Below are positions 1-10,099 of a DNA stretch of 64,000 nt, one piece after another. The translations under genes and the position numbers were made by a program. Each line of letters opens with the position of its first letter. Positions within the stretch are counted from its first letter, which is position 1. Source of the stretch: JABWCQ01 sp964587105 (lineage in GTDB: Bacteria; Electryoneota; RPQS01); assembly GCA_964587105.1 (NCBI GenBank), contig CAZPKG010000010.1, positions 1-64,000 of the forward strand. The letters are read 5' to 3'. The notes beneath the pieces are model-generated. The model saw nothing but the letters and a program-made list of their open reading frames with translations, was not told the DNA's origin and searched no databases.

Positions 1-1077
<1,077 letters not shown>

Positions 1078-1269
1078 AAATTTATTACAATTGAATTTGT
1101 TCCAAAAATTGTTCAGGGCCTTTCTGATAAAAGTTCTGGGCGGAACCTATCAGAATCGCACATTTCCCATTGTCAAAGATCATTTGTTTGCTTCTTGGTG
1201 CCCTTACGGGGTGAAGAACGCCGGGCAGTACCCGGCGTGTATAACCGACCGTAATTTGAAGCAGGCCCT
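1078..1269 (-). promoter_or_regulatory. 16S rRNA leader with stem-loop and boxA-like element
   Basis: This leader lies between the rRNA promoter and the 16S gene. It holds a strong stem-loop at 1218-1238 (arms ACGCCGGG and CCCGGCGT) without a following U-run, so it is more likely a processing or antitermination structure than a terminator. At 1169-1183 (minus strand) TGATCTTTGACAATG resembles the boxA-type element found before many bacterial 16S genes. The function is inferred from position and similarity to known leaders. Confidence 0.6.
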
Positions 1270-1298
1270 AATATAACCACCTCGACCTTACCTGTCAA
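1270..1298 (-). promoter_or_regulatory. Sigma70-type promoter of the rRNA operon
   Basis: On the minus strand there is a perfect -35 TTGACA (1293-1298), a 17-nt spacer and the -10 TATATT (1270-1275), about 190 nt upstream of the 16S 5' end. Both hexamers and the spacing are identical to those of the promoter before the repeat-peptide gene (32253-32281). Confidence 0.85.
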
Positions 1299-1384
1299 GC
1301 GAGATTTTCGGCAACTTCGCCACCTCATTTTTGACTTATTCTAATAAAAACAATGTATTAGTGTTTTGTTAGAGAGGAGTTCTA

Positions 1385-2311
1385 ATGCTGACCCGACTCC
1401 TCGAGAGGACAAAAATCACACCAACTTTTCCCAAAATACCGTTGCCTGTCCGCTCAAAGTGTCGTAAATTCATGCCTATGCTCCTCTTGACTTTGATGCT
1501 TGCCAGCTTCCTGACTGCTTGGAGTCAAACGCTGTCCCCGATCATTGAACCGCGTGCCACTGGAATGAGTGGAGCGATGGTGGCCCTATCGGCAACTCCG
1601 GCTGGTGTCTTGTATAACCCTGCCAGCTTATTCGATATGTCCAGCATGGGGTCGGATATGAGTTATGGTACCCAGACCGGGAAATCTACTGATCGGCTCT
1701 TAATAGCTTATGCCAACCCCGCGTCAGAAGAAGGCGCCCGTGTTGGAACAGGTATCTACGCCGACGGCCAGTTTGAGCCCGGCCCATGGAAATACTACGT
1801 CCCTTATATTGCTTCGCTTTGGAGCCCTTTGCCGCGACTTGCAGTTGGGGCAAACGTTAGGATCATTCACGAGATTCCACGCGCAGACAGCTTGGATGAC
1901 AAATGGAGCAATTCTGTTGATCTCGGAATTCTCACCGCCGGCCAAAATGTAAATTTCGGAGCACGCGTCGAACATGCTTTCGGGGGAACGTCAGTTGTTC
2001 CAAAGACTATGCAGTGGGGAGTCGCTCTGAAATCCGATAAGGGGAAGATGAGCGTCAGCTATCAATGGGACGGCGACTTACTCAACGGAGTTATGTACTC
2101 TTATGAGGCATCGCGGCTCGGCGCTGAATACGTTGTGGGAAATTATGGGTTGTTGCGCGGCGGTTACGTTTGGTCAGAGGTCCATCGGATCTCGTGCGGC
2201 GGAGCGGTTGGCCTCATTGAAGGCGGCTCCCTGGTACAAATTGGTTTTTCATTCCCGACAGAAGGCAAGGCGCCCACCGAATGGAGCCTTGGCCTGTCGT
2301 ATCGCTTATAG
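1385..2311 (+). CDS. PorV/UPF0164-like outer-membrane beta-barrel protein
   Basis: This 308-residue protein has a basic N-terminus and a hydrophobic signal segment (about residues 30-47, ending near TAWSQ). Alternating polar/hydrophobic strands follow, with a terminal aromatic-rich strand ending in SYRL, as in outer-membrane barrels. The early stretch around RATGMSGA and VLYNPASL is typical of PorV/UPF0164-type proteins of the FCB group, where PorV is the type IX secretion shuttle. The next gene encodes a type IX cargo protein 12 nt downstream, which fits a role in export, but this is inference. AGAGGAG at 1373-1379 supports the ATG at 1385, although the signal peptide would also work from Met30. 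A weak promoter (TTGACT 1331, TGTATT 1354) precedes it. It could equally be an unrelated small barrel. Confidence 0.6.
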   Translation: MLTRLLERTKITPTFPKIPLPVRSKCRKFMPMLLLTLMLASFLTAWSQTLSPIIEPRATGMSGAMVALSATPAGVLYNPASLFDMSSMGSDMSYGTQTGKSTDRLLIAYANPASEEGARVGTGIYADGQFEPGPWKYYVPYIASLWSPLPRLAVGANVRIIHEIPRADSLDDKWSNSVDLGILTAGQNVNFGARVEHAFGGTSVVPKTMQWGVALKSDKGKMSVSYQWDGDLLNGVMYSYEASRLGAEYVVGNYGLLRGGYVWSEVHRISCGGAVGLIEGGSLVQIGFSFPTEGKAPTEWSLGLSYRL

Positions 2312-2323
2312 AAAGGGTGTCAA

Positions 2324-3958
2324 ATGTTTCGGTGGATCGTTGGCTCGATGTTTATTCTCGCCATCACAACATTGTCTTTTGCGGACACGTCCCGCTACTG
2401 GGTTTTCTTTAACGACAAGAATATTGTACCGGGTCAAGAACAGCGAGCTCTTGATGATTCGCGGAATCTGATTTCAGCGCGCTCAATAGAGAGAAGATTA
2501 CACAACGGGGCAGCAATAGTTGATTTCGGCGACGTCCCTGTATGCACGCAATATGTTGATCAGGTGCGGCGCTTAGGAGTTCAAATTAGGACACAAAGCA
2601 AGTGGCTCAATGCAGTCAGCATCGAGGCCACGCAATTGCAAATTGAGCAGATTCGCGCGCTGCCATTCGTCAGCGAGACGCGTCCGTTTTCACAAAGACT
2701 CTGCATCGATCAGCCTACACGAGCACAATACTCGGCAGTTGACAGCGCAGAATACGGTAACAGTTTCAGACAAAACGAAATTTGCCGAATTCCGGAGTTA
2801 CATGAACGCGGGTTATCAGGAAACGGCGTGCTGCTCTGCATACTGGACACAGGATTCAGAACCGAACATGAAGCGCTGGATGGGTTAAGCTATCTCGCCA
2901 TGCGCGATTTTATTTTTGGCGATTCGATCGTTCACAACGAGCCGGGGTTGGACTCCGCTGAACAGCATTGGCACGGCACGGCATGTTTGTCTGCGATGGC
3001 AGGAGTAGATAGCAACAATATTATCGGCCCGGCATTCGGAGCGCAGATCATGCTTGCTAAGACCGAGTACGTGCCAACTGAAACTTCAGTTGAAGAAGAT
3101 TACTATGTTGCCGGAATGGAATGGGCCGATAGCGCCGGAGCGGATATTACTTCATCCAGTCTTGGCTATATTGATTGGTACACGCAGAATCAGATGGACG
3201 GTCGTACCACTGTTGTAGCACAAGCCGTCACGGTAGCACAACGTCACGGAATTCTGGTGGTCACGGCGCAGGGAAACGAGCGCGGCTCTAATTGGAACAC
3301 CGTGATCTCACCTGCTGATGCCGATAGCATTTTGGCCATCGGCGGAGTTGACTCGTTTCTTGTTTTGTCGAGCTTTTCATCGCCCGGGCCAACTGCCGAC
3401 GGGCGAACAAAACCGGATTGCGCCGCGCAAGCTACCGACGTCTGGAGTGCAAATGCATTCACGACCGATCAATACTCGCGAGTGAGCGGGACATCTTTGG
3501 CAACACCGATTGCGGCAGGCGTCGCCGCATTGATTATGGAAGCCAACCCGGATTGGACGGCGCAACAAGTACGACATGCAATAATGGCAACGGCGTCACA
3601 AGCGGAATCTCCCGACAATGACTTGGGGTATGGAATCATTGACGGGGTGGCCGCTGCTGACTACATTTTCTCGAGCGTATCTCCGCGCGGCACAGTCCCG
3701 CAAACTATGTCATTGACCGCATATCCTAATCCTGTGAACGGCTATATCACAATTTCCCTGAATATCGATCACGCGCAATCCGGAAAACTAATTTTGTTCG
3801 ACCTACTTGGCCGCGAGGTCATCGCGCAGGATAAGCAGGTTGGCGCCGGTGCAAACGCTTTCTCGCTGCCGGTTGATCAATTCAGCAGCGGCAAATACTT
3901 CTTGAAGTTCGACGGCGCTGAAGAATCGGCAACCGTTCCCGTTGTAATTCTAAAGTAA
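2324..3958 (+). CDS. Secreted S8 subtilisin-like serine peptidase with type IX sorting domain
   Basis: The protein has 544 residues: a signal peptide (to about residue 21), a propeptide (about 25-125), an S8 catalytic domain (about 150-445) and a C-terminal Por sorting domain (about 465-544). The catalytic triad is visible as Asp in CILDTGF, His in WHGTACLSAMAG and Ser in SGTSLATPIAAGVAALI. The C-terminal domain begins with AYPNPVNG and ends ...VVILK, the type A pattern recognised by type IX secretion. It is thus predicted to be an extracellular or surface-anchored protease, activated by propeptide removal. AAAGGGTG precedes the ATG. It is co-directional with the PorV-like gene. Confidence 0.93.
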   Translation: MFRWIVGSMFILAITTLSFADTSRYWVFFNDKNIVPGQEQRALDDSRNLISARSIERRLHNGAAIVDFGDVPVCTQYVDQVRRLGVQIRTQSKWLNAVSIEATQLQIEQIRALPFVSETRPFSQRLCIDQPTRAQYSAVDSAEYGNSFRQNEICRIPELHERGLSGNGVLLCILDTGFRTEHEALDGLSYLAMRDFIFGDSIVHNEPGLDSAEQHWHGTACLSAMAGVDSNNIIGPAFGAQIMLAKTEYVPTETSVEEDYYVAGMEWADSAGADITSSSLGYIDWYTQNQMDGRTTVVAQAVTVAQRHGILVVTAQGNERGSNWNTVISPADADSILAIGGVDSFLVLSSFSSPGPTADGRTKPDCAAQATDVWSANAFTTDQYSRVSGTSLATPIAAGVAALIMEANPDWTAQQVRHAIMATASQAESPDNDLGYGIIDGVAAADYIFSSVSPRGTVPQTMSLTAYPNPVNGYITISLNIDHAQSGKLILFDLLGREVIAQDKQVGAGANAFSLPVDQFSSGKYFLKFDGAEESATVPVVILK

Positions 3959-3963
3959 TCTCC

Positions 3964-4884
3964 TTGGCCAACCACGACCCTGTGCGCGGTTCGTTGACGC
4001 GCTTCGCCTGGCTGTCCGTTGCGGCAGCGATTGCTACAATTGCATTGAAGTCGGGAGCCTATTATCTCACGGGATCAGTAGGTATTCTCTCAGATGCACT
4101 TGAGTCGTTAGTGAACTTAGCCGGTGCGATCATCGCGCTTGCCATGTTGACGATCGCTGCACGCCCGCCGGACGAAGATCACGCTTTCGGTCACGGCAAA
4201 GCTGAGTACTTTGCCAGCGGCGCCGAGGGAATGATGATTATCATCGCGGCCGGAAGCATTGCCTATACCGCTGTTAACCGGCTGCTGCATCCGCAACCGC
4301 TTGAACAGGTTGGCATAGGTCTGCTGGTTACACTTGTAGCAACCATGATCAACTTAATCGTTGCACTGGTTATTCGAAGGGCAGGAAAACTGCATCACTC
4401 GGTCACTCTTGACGCGAACTCACGACACCTGATGACCGACGTCTGGACCTCGGTGGGAGTTATTGCGGCTGTTGGTATTGTTGCCCTAAGCAAATTGACC
4501 TTTCTGGATCCGATTATTGCCTTGGTCGTCGCAGGAAATATTGTCAGAGAAGGGTATCACATTGTGCGCGGTTCAATCCTCGGACTAATGGACACTTCGA
4601 TCTCCGCTGAAGAACTAAACCGCGTCGTAGCAGTCTTGGATAGCTACAAACAGGGCGAGGTTACTTATCACGCGCTACGAACACGTCTTGCAGGCCGGCG
4701 GAGGTTCGTCTCTGTTCATATTTTGGTGCCGGGCGAATGGACAGTACATCGGGGACATGAAATGCTCGAGAATATTGAGCGCAAACTGAGCGAAACGATC
4801 CCCAATCTCAGCGTCCTTACTCATCTGGAGTCACTCGAGGACCCCGCCTCTTGGGATGACATCGGACTTGACAGAAAGCGATAG
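3964..4884 (+). CDS. Cation diffusion facilitator (CDF) family transporter
   Basis: The product is a 306-residue inner-membrane protein with about six hydrophobic segments in its first 210 residues and a soluble C-terminal domain of about 90 residues, the CDF layout. Metal-site motifs typical of the family are present: SDALESLVN in TM2, HAFGHGKAE after it and HLMTDVWTS in TM5. Such proteins export divalent metals (Zn, Fe, Mn, Co) in exchange for protons; the metal here cannot be read from sequence. The start is TTG, five nt after the protease stop, with no clear ribosome-binding site, suggesting translational coupling. A bidirectional terminator follows directly. Confidence 0.92.
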   Translation: MANHDPVRGSLTRFAWLSVAAAIATIALKSGAYYLTGSVGILSDALESLVNLAGAIIALAMLTIAARPPDEDHAFGHGKAEYFASGAEGMMIIIAAGSIAYTAVNRLLHPQPLEQVGIGLLVTLVATMINLIVALVIRRAGKLHHSVTLDANSRHLMTDVWTSVGVIAAVGIVALSKLTFLDPIIALVVAGNIVREGYHIVRGSILGLMDTSISAEELNRVVAVLDSYKQGEVTYHALRTRLAGRRRFVSVHILVPGEWTVHRGHEMLENIERKLSETIPNLSVLTHLESLEDPASWDDIGLDRKR

Positions 4885-4887
4885 ACA

Positions 4888-4918
4888 AAAAAGCGCGGCC
4901 TTAGTAGCCGCGCTTTTT
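4888..4918. terminator. Bidirectional terminator shared by convergent genes
   Basis: A perfect inverted repeat with arms AAAAAGCGCGGC and GCCGCGCTTTTT has a 7-nt loop. It gives a GC stem with a U-run on both strands. It ends the CDF gene on the plus strand. On the minus strand it lies inside the 3' end of the dehydrogenase gene: the stop codon (4901-4903) sits in the loop and one arm encodes the last residues KKRGY. Confidence 0.9.
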
Positions 4919-5872
4919 GTCAACTTCAAATAGCATCGGCAGGTCATTTGAGTAACGGACAACGTTCTCAATAAAGATGTCATGCACACGTTGAGTGTAC
5001 TCGGGGAAATTTCCCGAAACGTGCGGCGTCATGAAGACATTTGGCAAATCAAAAAGTTCTGAATCTTCGGGCAATGGCTCTTCTGTGAATACATCCAGAA
5101 TTGCGAAACCGGGTTTGTTTGCCTTTAACCCAGAAATCAAATCCGTTTCATCCACGATTGAGCCGCGTGCAACATTAATGAAGATGCTGCCCTGTTTCAT
5201 CAACGGAAATATCCTGCGATTGAACAACCCGAGTGTCTTGGGCGTCGCCGGCAAAGCAATTATCACAATGTCAGTCTCCTGCAGTCGTTCTTCAAGCTGC
5301 TCCATTGGATAGACTTCGACTATGTCTGATCTACTCCGAGTGGCAACGGCTTCCACCATCAGTCCGTTGGCCTTAAGCACTTCGGCTATCCCCCGACCTA
5401 CTTCGCCATACCCCACAACGAGTGCGGACATTCCATGTAGGACTTTGCGCGACTCTGTCATACGCTTCTTTGGGTCTTTCCAGTCGCGCGTGCGGCGCCA
5501 CTCCTCGGCTGTCTGGAACCCCTGCGACCAATAATGAAGCCCGGCCATGACCCATTCCGCCATCGGCCGGGCATGCATCCCGCGGCTGTTTGTTAGAATC
5601 ACGCTGCTATCAATGAACTCTTTAAATAGGCTGCGTTCCACTCCGGCGCTGCTTAGGTGAACCCATTTCAAATACGGCGCGGCGCGAAACAGCTCATCTG
5701 TGAATCTATGCGCCAATAGGACATTTGCTTCCTTTAGCAATTCACATGCTTCATTCTCGGTTGCCGCGAACATGATATTGACGTCTTCTCCGTGCTCTGA
5801 AAGCGCTGCTCTCAGTTCCGCTTGTCTGAGCGGATTCTGCGACGCATATGATACAATGCTTAGTGGTTTCAC
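4901..5872 (-). CDS. D-2-hydroxyacid dehydrogenase, NAD-dependent
   Basis: This 323-residue protein has the D-isomer-specific 2-hydroxyacid dehydrogenase fold. It carries a nucleotide-binding glycine motif GYGEVGRG (about residue 155) and the catalytic set Arg in NVARGSIVDE, Glu in TEEPLPED and His in TPHVSG. Family members interconvert 2-keto acids and D-2-hydroxyacids in the cytoplasm (glyoxylate, phosphoglycerate and others). The sequence does not reveal the substrate, and the order and spacing do not specifically suggest SerA (no ACT domain). It is transcribed alone; its last codons form half of the terminator hairpin at 4888-4918. Confidence 0.88.
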   Translation of the reverse strand: MKPLSIVSYASQNPLRQAELRAALSEHGEDVNIMFAATENEACELLKEANVLLAHRFTDELFRAAPYLKWVHLSSAGVERSLFKEFIDSSVILTNSRGMHARPMAEWVMAGLHYWSQGFQTAEEWRRTRDWKDPKKRMTESRKVLHGMSALVVGYGEVGRGIAEVLKANGLMVEAVATRSRSDIVEVYPMEQLEERLQETDIVIIALPATPKTLGLFNRRIFPLMKQGSIFINVARGSIVDETDLISGLKANKPGFAILDVFTEEPLPEDSELFDLPNVFMTPHVSGNFPEYTQRVHDIFIENVVRYSNDLPMLFEVDKKRGY

Positions 5873-5905
5873 AGTTTACTTAATTCTTAAATTCTGAACA
5901 CAAGT

Positions 5906-7111
5906 TTGATTAGTCTTGATCGCTTTATTCCGATAGGCATTCGTCCATTGTGGGCGGCTGCAAATGTCTCGCTCGTAGGTGATTCACTCCACGACGTCGC
6001 TTTGTTGTGGCTTGTCTATGATTTGACAGGCTCATCAACCGCCACGGGACTGGTTGGGATTGCCCGCTATCTGCCGTCCATCCTTCTGGGAATATTTGCA
6101 GGAGCGTGGGTGGACCGGGTTTCACGCAAATCGATTCTGCTGTGGTGCGACGCTTTGCGTGTGCTGCTTGTAGGGGTTCTTGCCGCGCTGACAGCATCGC
6201 ATCAAATTGACACCGTTGCTCTGTATCTCTTGGCTTTTGCCATTGCAATATGCACAGTTTTTTTCGCGCCCGCCCGTGACGCACTTGTGCCGCAGCTCGT
6301 GGAGCAAGCGGAACTCACACGTGCGACGTCGATTCTCCAAAGCAGTTTGGGAATTGCCTACTTTATCGGCCCGCTCATCGCCGCCGGATGCCTGCCTATC
6401 ATTGGGCTTGCTGGGCTATTCGGGCTTGACGCAATTACTTATGCCGCGTCATTTCTATTTCTGTTGGCCTTGAGGCCGCGTGTTCGGCAAGCAGAACTAC
6501 ATGTCGAGTCGGCGTGGCAAATGGTTAGAGACGGATTGTCATTCGCCCGGCGCACGCCGCTCATTCACGGTTTGCTGTGGGTGACGGCAATAGACAATTT
6601 GTTCATCATGGGACTTGCCATCGTTGGGGCGCCGATTTATGTCAGACTGCATCTTGGTCTCGGTGCGGAATCATACGCGATTTTGCAAAGCTGTTTCGCC
6701 CTTGGGATCATTGCAGGCAGCCTGCTCATGCATCGGTACGGCCATAGACTTCCGCGTGGTAAAACACTGCTTTGGGCATTGGTGTTCGATGGGTTCAGCT
6801 TCGTTCCTTTTTATTTCACGGACACGCTATGGACAACCGCGATTGGCTGGTTTGTCCATAGCATCGGAATACCGTTCATCCTTATTCCTCGCACGTCGCT
6901 TGTGCAATCGGAAGTTCCGCAGGAAATGCAGGGCAGAGTGTTCAGCCTGGTTCAACTTACAGTCGTGGGGCTGACGGCCATAAGTGCCGGATTGGCCGGA
7001 ATCGCCTTGGAAAAAATATCCCCTGCGCAGCTCTATCTGGTCATGGGTTTGTCGGCGGGAATCGTTGGAGCTTTGGGTTTTTTCAACAAAAACTTGCGTG
7101 AATTGAAGTAA
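5906..7111 (+). CDS. Major facilitator superfamily transporter
   Basis: The product is a 401-residue integral membrane protein with about twelve hydrophobic helices and an A-motif-like loop between TM2 and TM3 (GAWVDRVSRKS). The overall form resembles the EntS/macrolide-efflux branch of the MFS (N-terminal LVYDLTGSSTATGLVG, and PARDALVPQLV after TM4). Likely role: drug or metabolite efflux across the inner membrane; the substrate is unknown. Start is TTG at 5906, 33 nt from the divergent dehydrogenase start, so the two genes share a very short promoter region. No terminator was seen before the 237-nt gap that follows. Confidence 0.85.
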   Translation: MISLDRFIPIGIRPLWAAANVSLVGDSLHDVALLWLVYDLTGSSTATGLVGIARYLPSILLGIFAGAWVDRVSRKSILLWCDALRVLLVGVLAALTASHQIDTVALYLLAFAIAICTVFFAPARDALVPQLVEQAELTRATSILQSSLGIAYFIGPLIAAGCLPIIGLAGLFGLDAITYAASFLFLLALRPRVRQAELHVESAWQMVRDGLSFARRTPLIHGLLWVTAIDNLFIMGLAIVGAPIYVRLHLGLGAESYAILQSCFALGIIAGSLLMHRYGHRLPRGKTLLWALVFDGFSFVPFYFTDTLWTTAIGWFVHSIGIPFILIPRTSLVQSEVPQEMQGRVFSLVQLTVVGLTAISAGLAGIALEKISPAQLYLVMGLSAGIVGALGFFNKNLRELK

Positions 7112-7348
7112 ACCCACCAGTGCGTTAACTTATTCGCATCTTGCTGTGCATCATATGCTCGCACGTGTTGATAACCTGTGAATCAAAATTGACAAATATT
7201 GATTCAATACTGAGTTGATACTGATGCACTCATTTCGATACAAATAGCAAGCTTAGTTTTTGCATTGTGTTGCATCAACACAAGTCATCTATCTCAGTAG
7301 GCACAGGGATTGTATTGCCTTCATCATACACTAAAGAGGAATTGATGA
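7112..7348 (+). promoter_or_regulatory. Regulatory gap with two palindromes upstream of the pseudo-receiver gene
   Basis: This AT-rich, gene-free stretch contains two perfect palindromes: TATTGATTCAATA at 7197-7209 and GTGTTGCATCAACAC at 7267-7281. A TTGACA hexamer at 7189-7194 overlaps the approach to the first, but no good -10 lies at 17 nt. TTGATA at 7215 with TACAAA at 7239 (18-nt spacer) is an alternative weak promoter. The ribosome-binding site AAAGAGGA is at 7333-7340. The palindromes could be operators for the downstream regulator itself; this is inference. Confidence 0.45.
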
Positions 7349-7969
7349 ATGAGCGAAAATACACACCGCGTTATCCTATTGGCCGGCAATGATGCTGAGC
7401 GCGATGCTTACGCAAATGTCCTGCGCAACCGAGGTCTCGAGGTCGAAACTACGGAAGATGGATTTCATGCCGGAACAATCTTACAAAAAGAGCAAATCTC
7501 GTCAATACTCATACTATCCTCCGCTGCTCATACGGCCAGTAGGGAATTGCTGCGTGTTCGTGCCCTCCATTGTCCTACTGTCCCCGTGTATTTCTCAACC
7601 CCCTCCCGGCCTACAAGCCTCGAAGCGGCCCTCGCTTCGTCCGGTATCACAGTATTGCCGCAAGCTCCGCAAGCTGCGGACCTCGAAGCGGTGGTCGAGG
7701 CAAATGCGCAAGATTTCCCCGGATCGCGCCCTTCTCAGCGACAAGGACTGCCCTCGATATGGCTCCCCAAAGCGGAGTATCCGCTATTGTTTCGCGATGC
7801 GCGTGCTAAGTTTGAAGAGGAGTTCTTAAGAAAGGTACTCAGAAGATATCGAGGAAATGTCAGTCGAGTGTCGCGGGCGATTGACATGGCCAGACGTAAT
7901 GTTCAACTCAAGATCAAGCAATATGGAATTGAACTCGCCGATTATCGCGAAGACCTTGACGACTATTAG
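7349..7969 (+). CDS. Pseudo-receiver plus Fis-type helix-turn-helix regulator
   Basis: This 206-residue protein has two domains. Residues about 1-115 have the alternating pattern of a response-regulator receiver but lack the phosphoacceptor Asp (the strand reads SSILILSSAA) and the conserved Lys (GITVLPQAPQ). Residues about 150-200 (from FEEEFLRKVLRRY through MARRNVQLKIKQYGI) match the Fis-type DNA-binding domain that ends NtrC-family activators. The central AAA+ domain of that family is absent, so it cannot drive sigma54 promoters itself. It is probably a phosphorylation-independent DNA-binding protein. It converges with the permease/protease gene with no gap (stop 7969, next stop 7970). Confidence 0.75.
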   Translation: MSENTHRVILLAGNDAERDAYANVLRNRGLEVETTEDGFHAGTILQKEQISSILILSSAAHTASRELLRVRALHCPTVPVYFSTPSRPTSLEAALASSGITVLPQAPQAADLEAVVEANAQDFPGSRPSQRQGLPSIWLPKAEYPLLFRDARAKFEEEFLRKVLRRYRGNVSRVSRAIDMARRNVQLKIKQYGIELADYREDLDDY

Positions 7970-10006
7970 TTAAGTTGTACTGCTTGTTTGCAAAACGGCG
8001 TTTCGACTGCGCGGGAGTAACACTAATCCTGCCAGTAGAAGCGCCGTTCCAATGAACAGCCACGGCCAGGGCACCCATGCCGCATCTTCAGACGCCGCCC
8101 AACCCATTTTCTCAAACCAATCCTCAAAGCGGAAGATCAACACGCTTGCAGAGTTATTCATGAAATGGCCGAGGATCGCCGGAAAGATCGAATTCGTTCT
8201 AATCGCAATGTAGCCTAACAAAATTCCCAATGAAAATGTCGGCAGCAAACGGTACGGATTGAGATGAAGAAAGGCGAATATCAGGGCAACTGTGATGATG
8301 CCGGGCCACATACCCGAGCTTTTGGTTATGCCTCGCAGCATCAAGCCGCGACACAGATGTTCCTCCACAAATGCAGGAAGAACCGCTATCAACAGTAACG
8401 CCTGCCACGTCGGAATTTCGTCCAGCCCGCTGAACAGATCCGTAAATTGTTTGATCATGTCTTCAGGAAAAGGGAAAAACATGTGCTGCAATGTAGCAAG
8501 CTCGACAGTTAAAACCCAGCCACCGGCAACAGCCAGAACCACAGCTAGCCAGCTAATCGGAGCGGGCATGCGCCAACCGAAACTTGGAACCGGATCAAAG
8601 CCGCCTTTGTAGACCCACAAAGCAGATAGCAGCGCCAACGCTCCCTGAACTATTAATATTCCTTCAAACGGCGAATCAACCTTCGCAAGCCCTCCCGCTA
8701 TTCCCACTACAATTACCGCAACCGCTGTAAGCATCGCAACACCGGTCGGCGTAAGAACCTTGCCCACCTCGCGAACGGGCTTCGTGAAGGGCGACCACTT
8801 CACATCCTCGGCATGTCTAAACAACACACTTTCGCGATTGAATTGTTGCGTCACCCAGCGCAGCGACAACGCCGCTAAGCCTGCAGTACTCAGGATCGTA
8901 ATCGAGAATTCAAGCCACGGAGCATTCCCGGCAAGCAATGCGCGCATGAGCAAGGATACGTTTGCTATCGGAATGACTGCAAGCAATGGCGATAACTCAA
9001 TGCCCGGAATCATGGAGACCATCGCCGGCAATATGCTGATCATCATCAGCGGCGTGAGCATCCCCTGCCCTTCTTTGTAGGTGCGCGCCGTTACAGCCAC
9101 GGCCATTGTTACTCCTGCAAACAATACCGCCAGAGGAAGCAGTGTCAGGAGCACAAGAACAACTGATCCCGGCGATATTAACATTGTTCCACCAACACCA
9201 GCGGACGTCCCAAGCATATCAACAGCGTATAGCGTGGTTAGACCCATACTGACCAAGTTCAAAACGGCTGAAAGCAATGCTGCTACGACCGTAGCCAGAA
9301 ATTTGCCGTACACAAGTTGCTGCCGAAGTGCCGGACTTACAAGCAAGGTTTCAAGTGTACCGCGCTCCTTTTCGCCAGCAGTCAGATCAATTGCAGCATA
9401 AAATGCTCCGGTCAATGTCGTGAGAATCAGGAAGTAGCCGAGGAACCGCCCCATTTCGGAACCTGCTTGTTCTTGTTGTGTGGCTTCGTCAATCGACTTA
9501 ATGGAAACGGGATGAAGATACGACGTATCCACACCGATCTGATTCATTCGGCGCGCCATTTCAGCCGCCTTGAAACCGTCAACTTTGTTCTCAATGCGGC
9601 GCTTCACTTGAACGGAAAAATCCCTGCTACTTAGATAGTGCAGGGAGACTTCTCCGGCTTTGCCGACTGCAATGCTGTCAAGAAAGCCGCCGGTGATCGA
9701 GATGGCTGCGTCAATTTCACCAACCTTCAGCTTCTCCTGCCACCCTGTCGAATCAACAAGATCGAGCAGCGATGTAGAGTCTGAACTGAGTAAGTTACCC
9801 GGCAGTGACTCCGGCGTGAGGACGGCAACAACCCCTGTCTGTTCTTTCATTTTCCCAGCCTGCAGCATGGTCAACTGCATCACGCCTATGAAGATGATTG
9901 GATACATCAAAAGCGGCAATACCACTGTAACCATCAGCGTGCGGCGGTCGCGATATAGGTCGCGCAGTTCTTTTAAAAATACAGTCTTGACTGGGGATAC
10001 GGTCAT
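7970..10006 (-). CDS. ABC-2 type permease fused to CPBP (CAAX-type) intramembrane protease
   Basis: This is a 678-residue inner-membrane fusion. Residues about 1-400 follow the NatB/ABC-2 permease pattern: TM1 near residue 30, a large periplasmic loop of about 150 residues, then a TM cluster beginning around GRFLGYFLILTTLTG with the LVSPALRQQLVYGKF segment. Residues about 420-678 form a multi-TM CPBP domain with glutamate motif EEHLCRG, HLNPYR and GHFMNNS, matching the three CPBP active-site motifs (the EExxxR motif is intact). The fusion is known for NatB-like proteins; the partner ATPase gene (NatA-like) is not in the window. Possible roles are efflux coupled to membrane-protein cleavage, or immunity to a peptide; the substrate is unknown. 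Confidence 0.85.
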   Translation of the reverse strand: MTVSPVKTVFLKELRDLYRDRRTLMVTVVLPLLMYPIIFIGVMQLTMLQAGKMKEQTGVVAVLTPESLPGNLLSSDSTSLLDLVDSTGWQEKLKVGEIDAAISITGGFLDSIAVGKAGEVSLHYLSSRDFSVQVKRRIENKVDGFKAAEMARRMNQIGVDTSYLHPVSIKSIDEATQQEQAGSEMGRFLGYFLILTTLTGAFYAAIDLTAGEKERGTLETLLVSPALRQQLVYGKFLATVVAALLSAVLNLVSMGLTTLYAVDMLGTSAGVGGTMLISPGSVVLVLLTLLPLAVLFAGVTMAVAVTARTYKEGQGMLTPLMMISILPAMVSMIPGIELSPLLAVIPIANVSLLMRALLAGNAPWLEFSITILSTAGLAALSLRWVTQQFNRESVLFRHAEDVKWSPFTKPVREVGKVLTPTGVAMLTAVAVIVVGIAGGLAKVDSPFEGILIVQGALALLSALWVYKGGFDPVPSFGWRMPAPISWLAVVLAVAGGWVLTVELATLQHMFFPFPEDMIKQFTDLFSGLDEIPTWQALLLIAVLPAFVEEHLCRGLMLRGITKSSGMWPGIITVALIFAFLHLNPYRLLPTFSLGILLGYIAIRTNSIFPAILGHFMNNSASVLIFRFEDWFEKMGWAASEDAAWVPWPWLFIGTALLLAGLVLLPRSRNAVLQTSSTT

Positions 10007-10099
10007 GTCAGGTGTTCAATTGATCCGAGGTATGTGGGTAATATACGCAAAGCGGACGGTTTGGGGCAACCGTCCGCGTCAGAAAGTTAGTTAGTCTGC

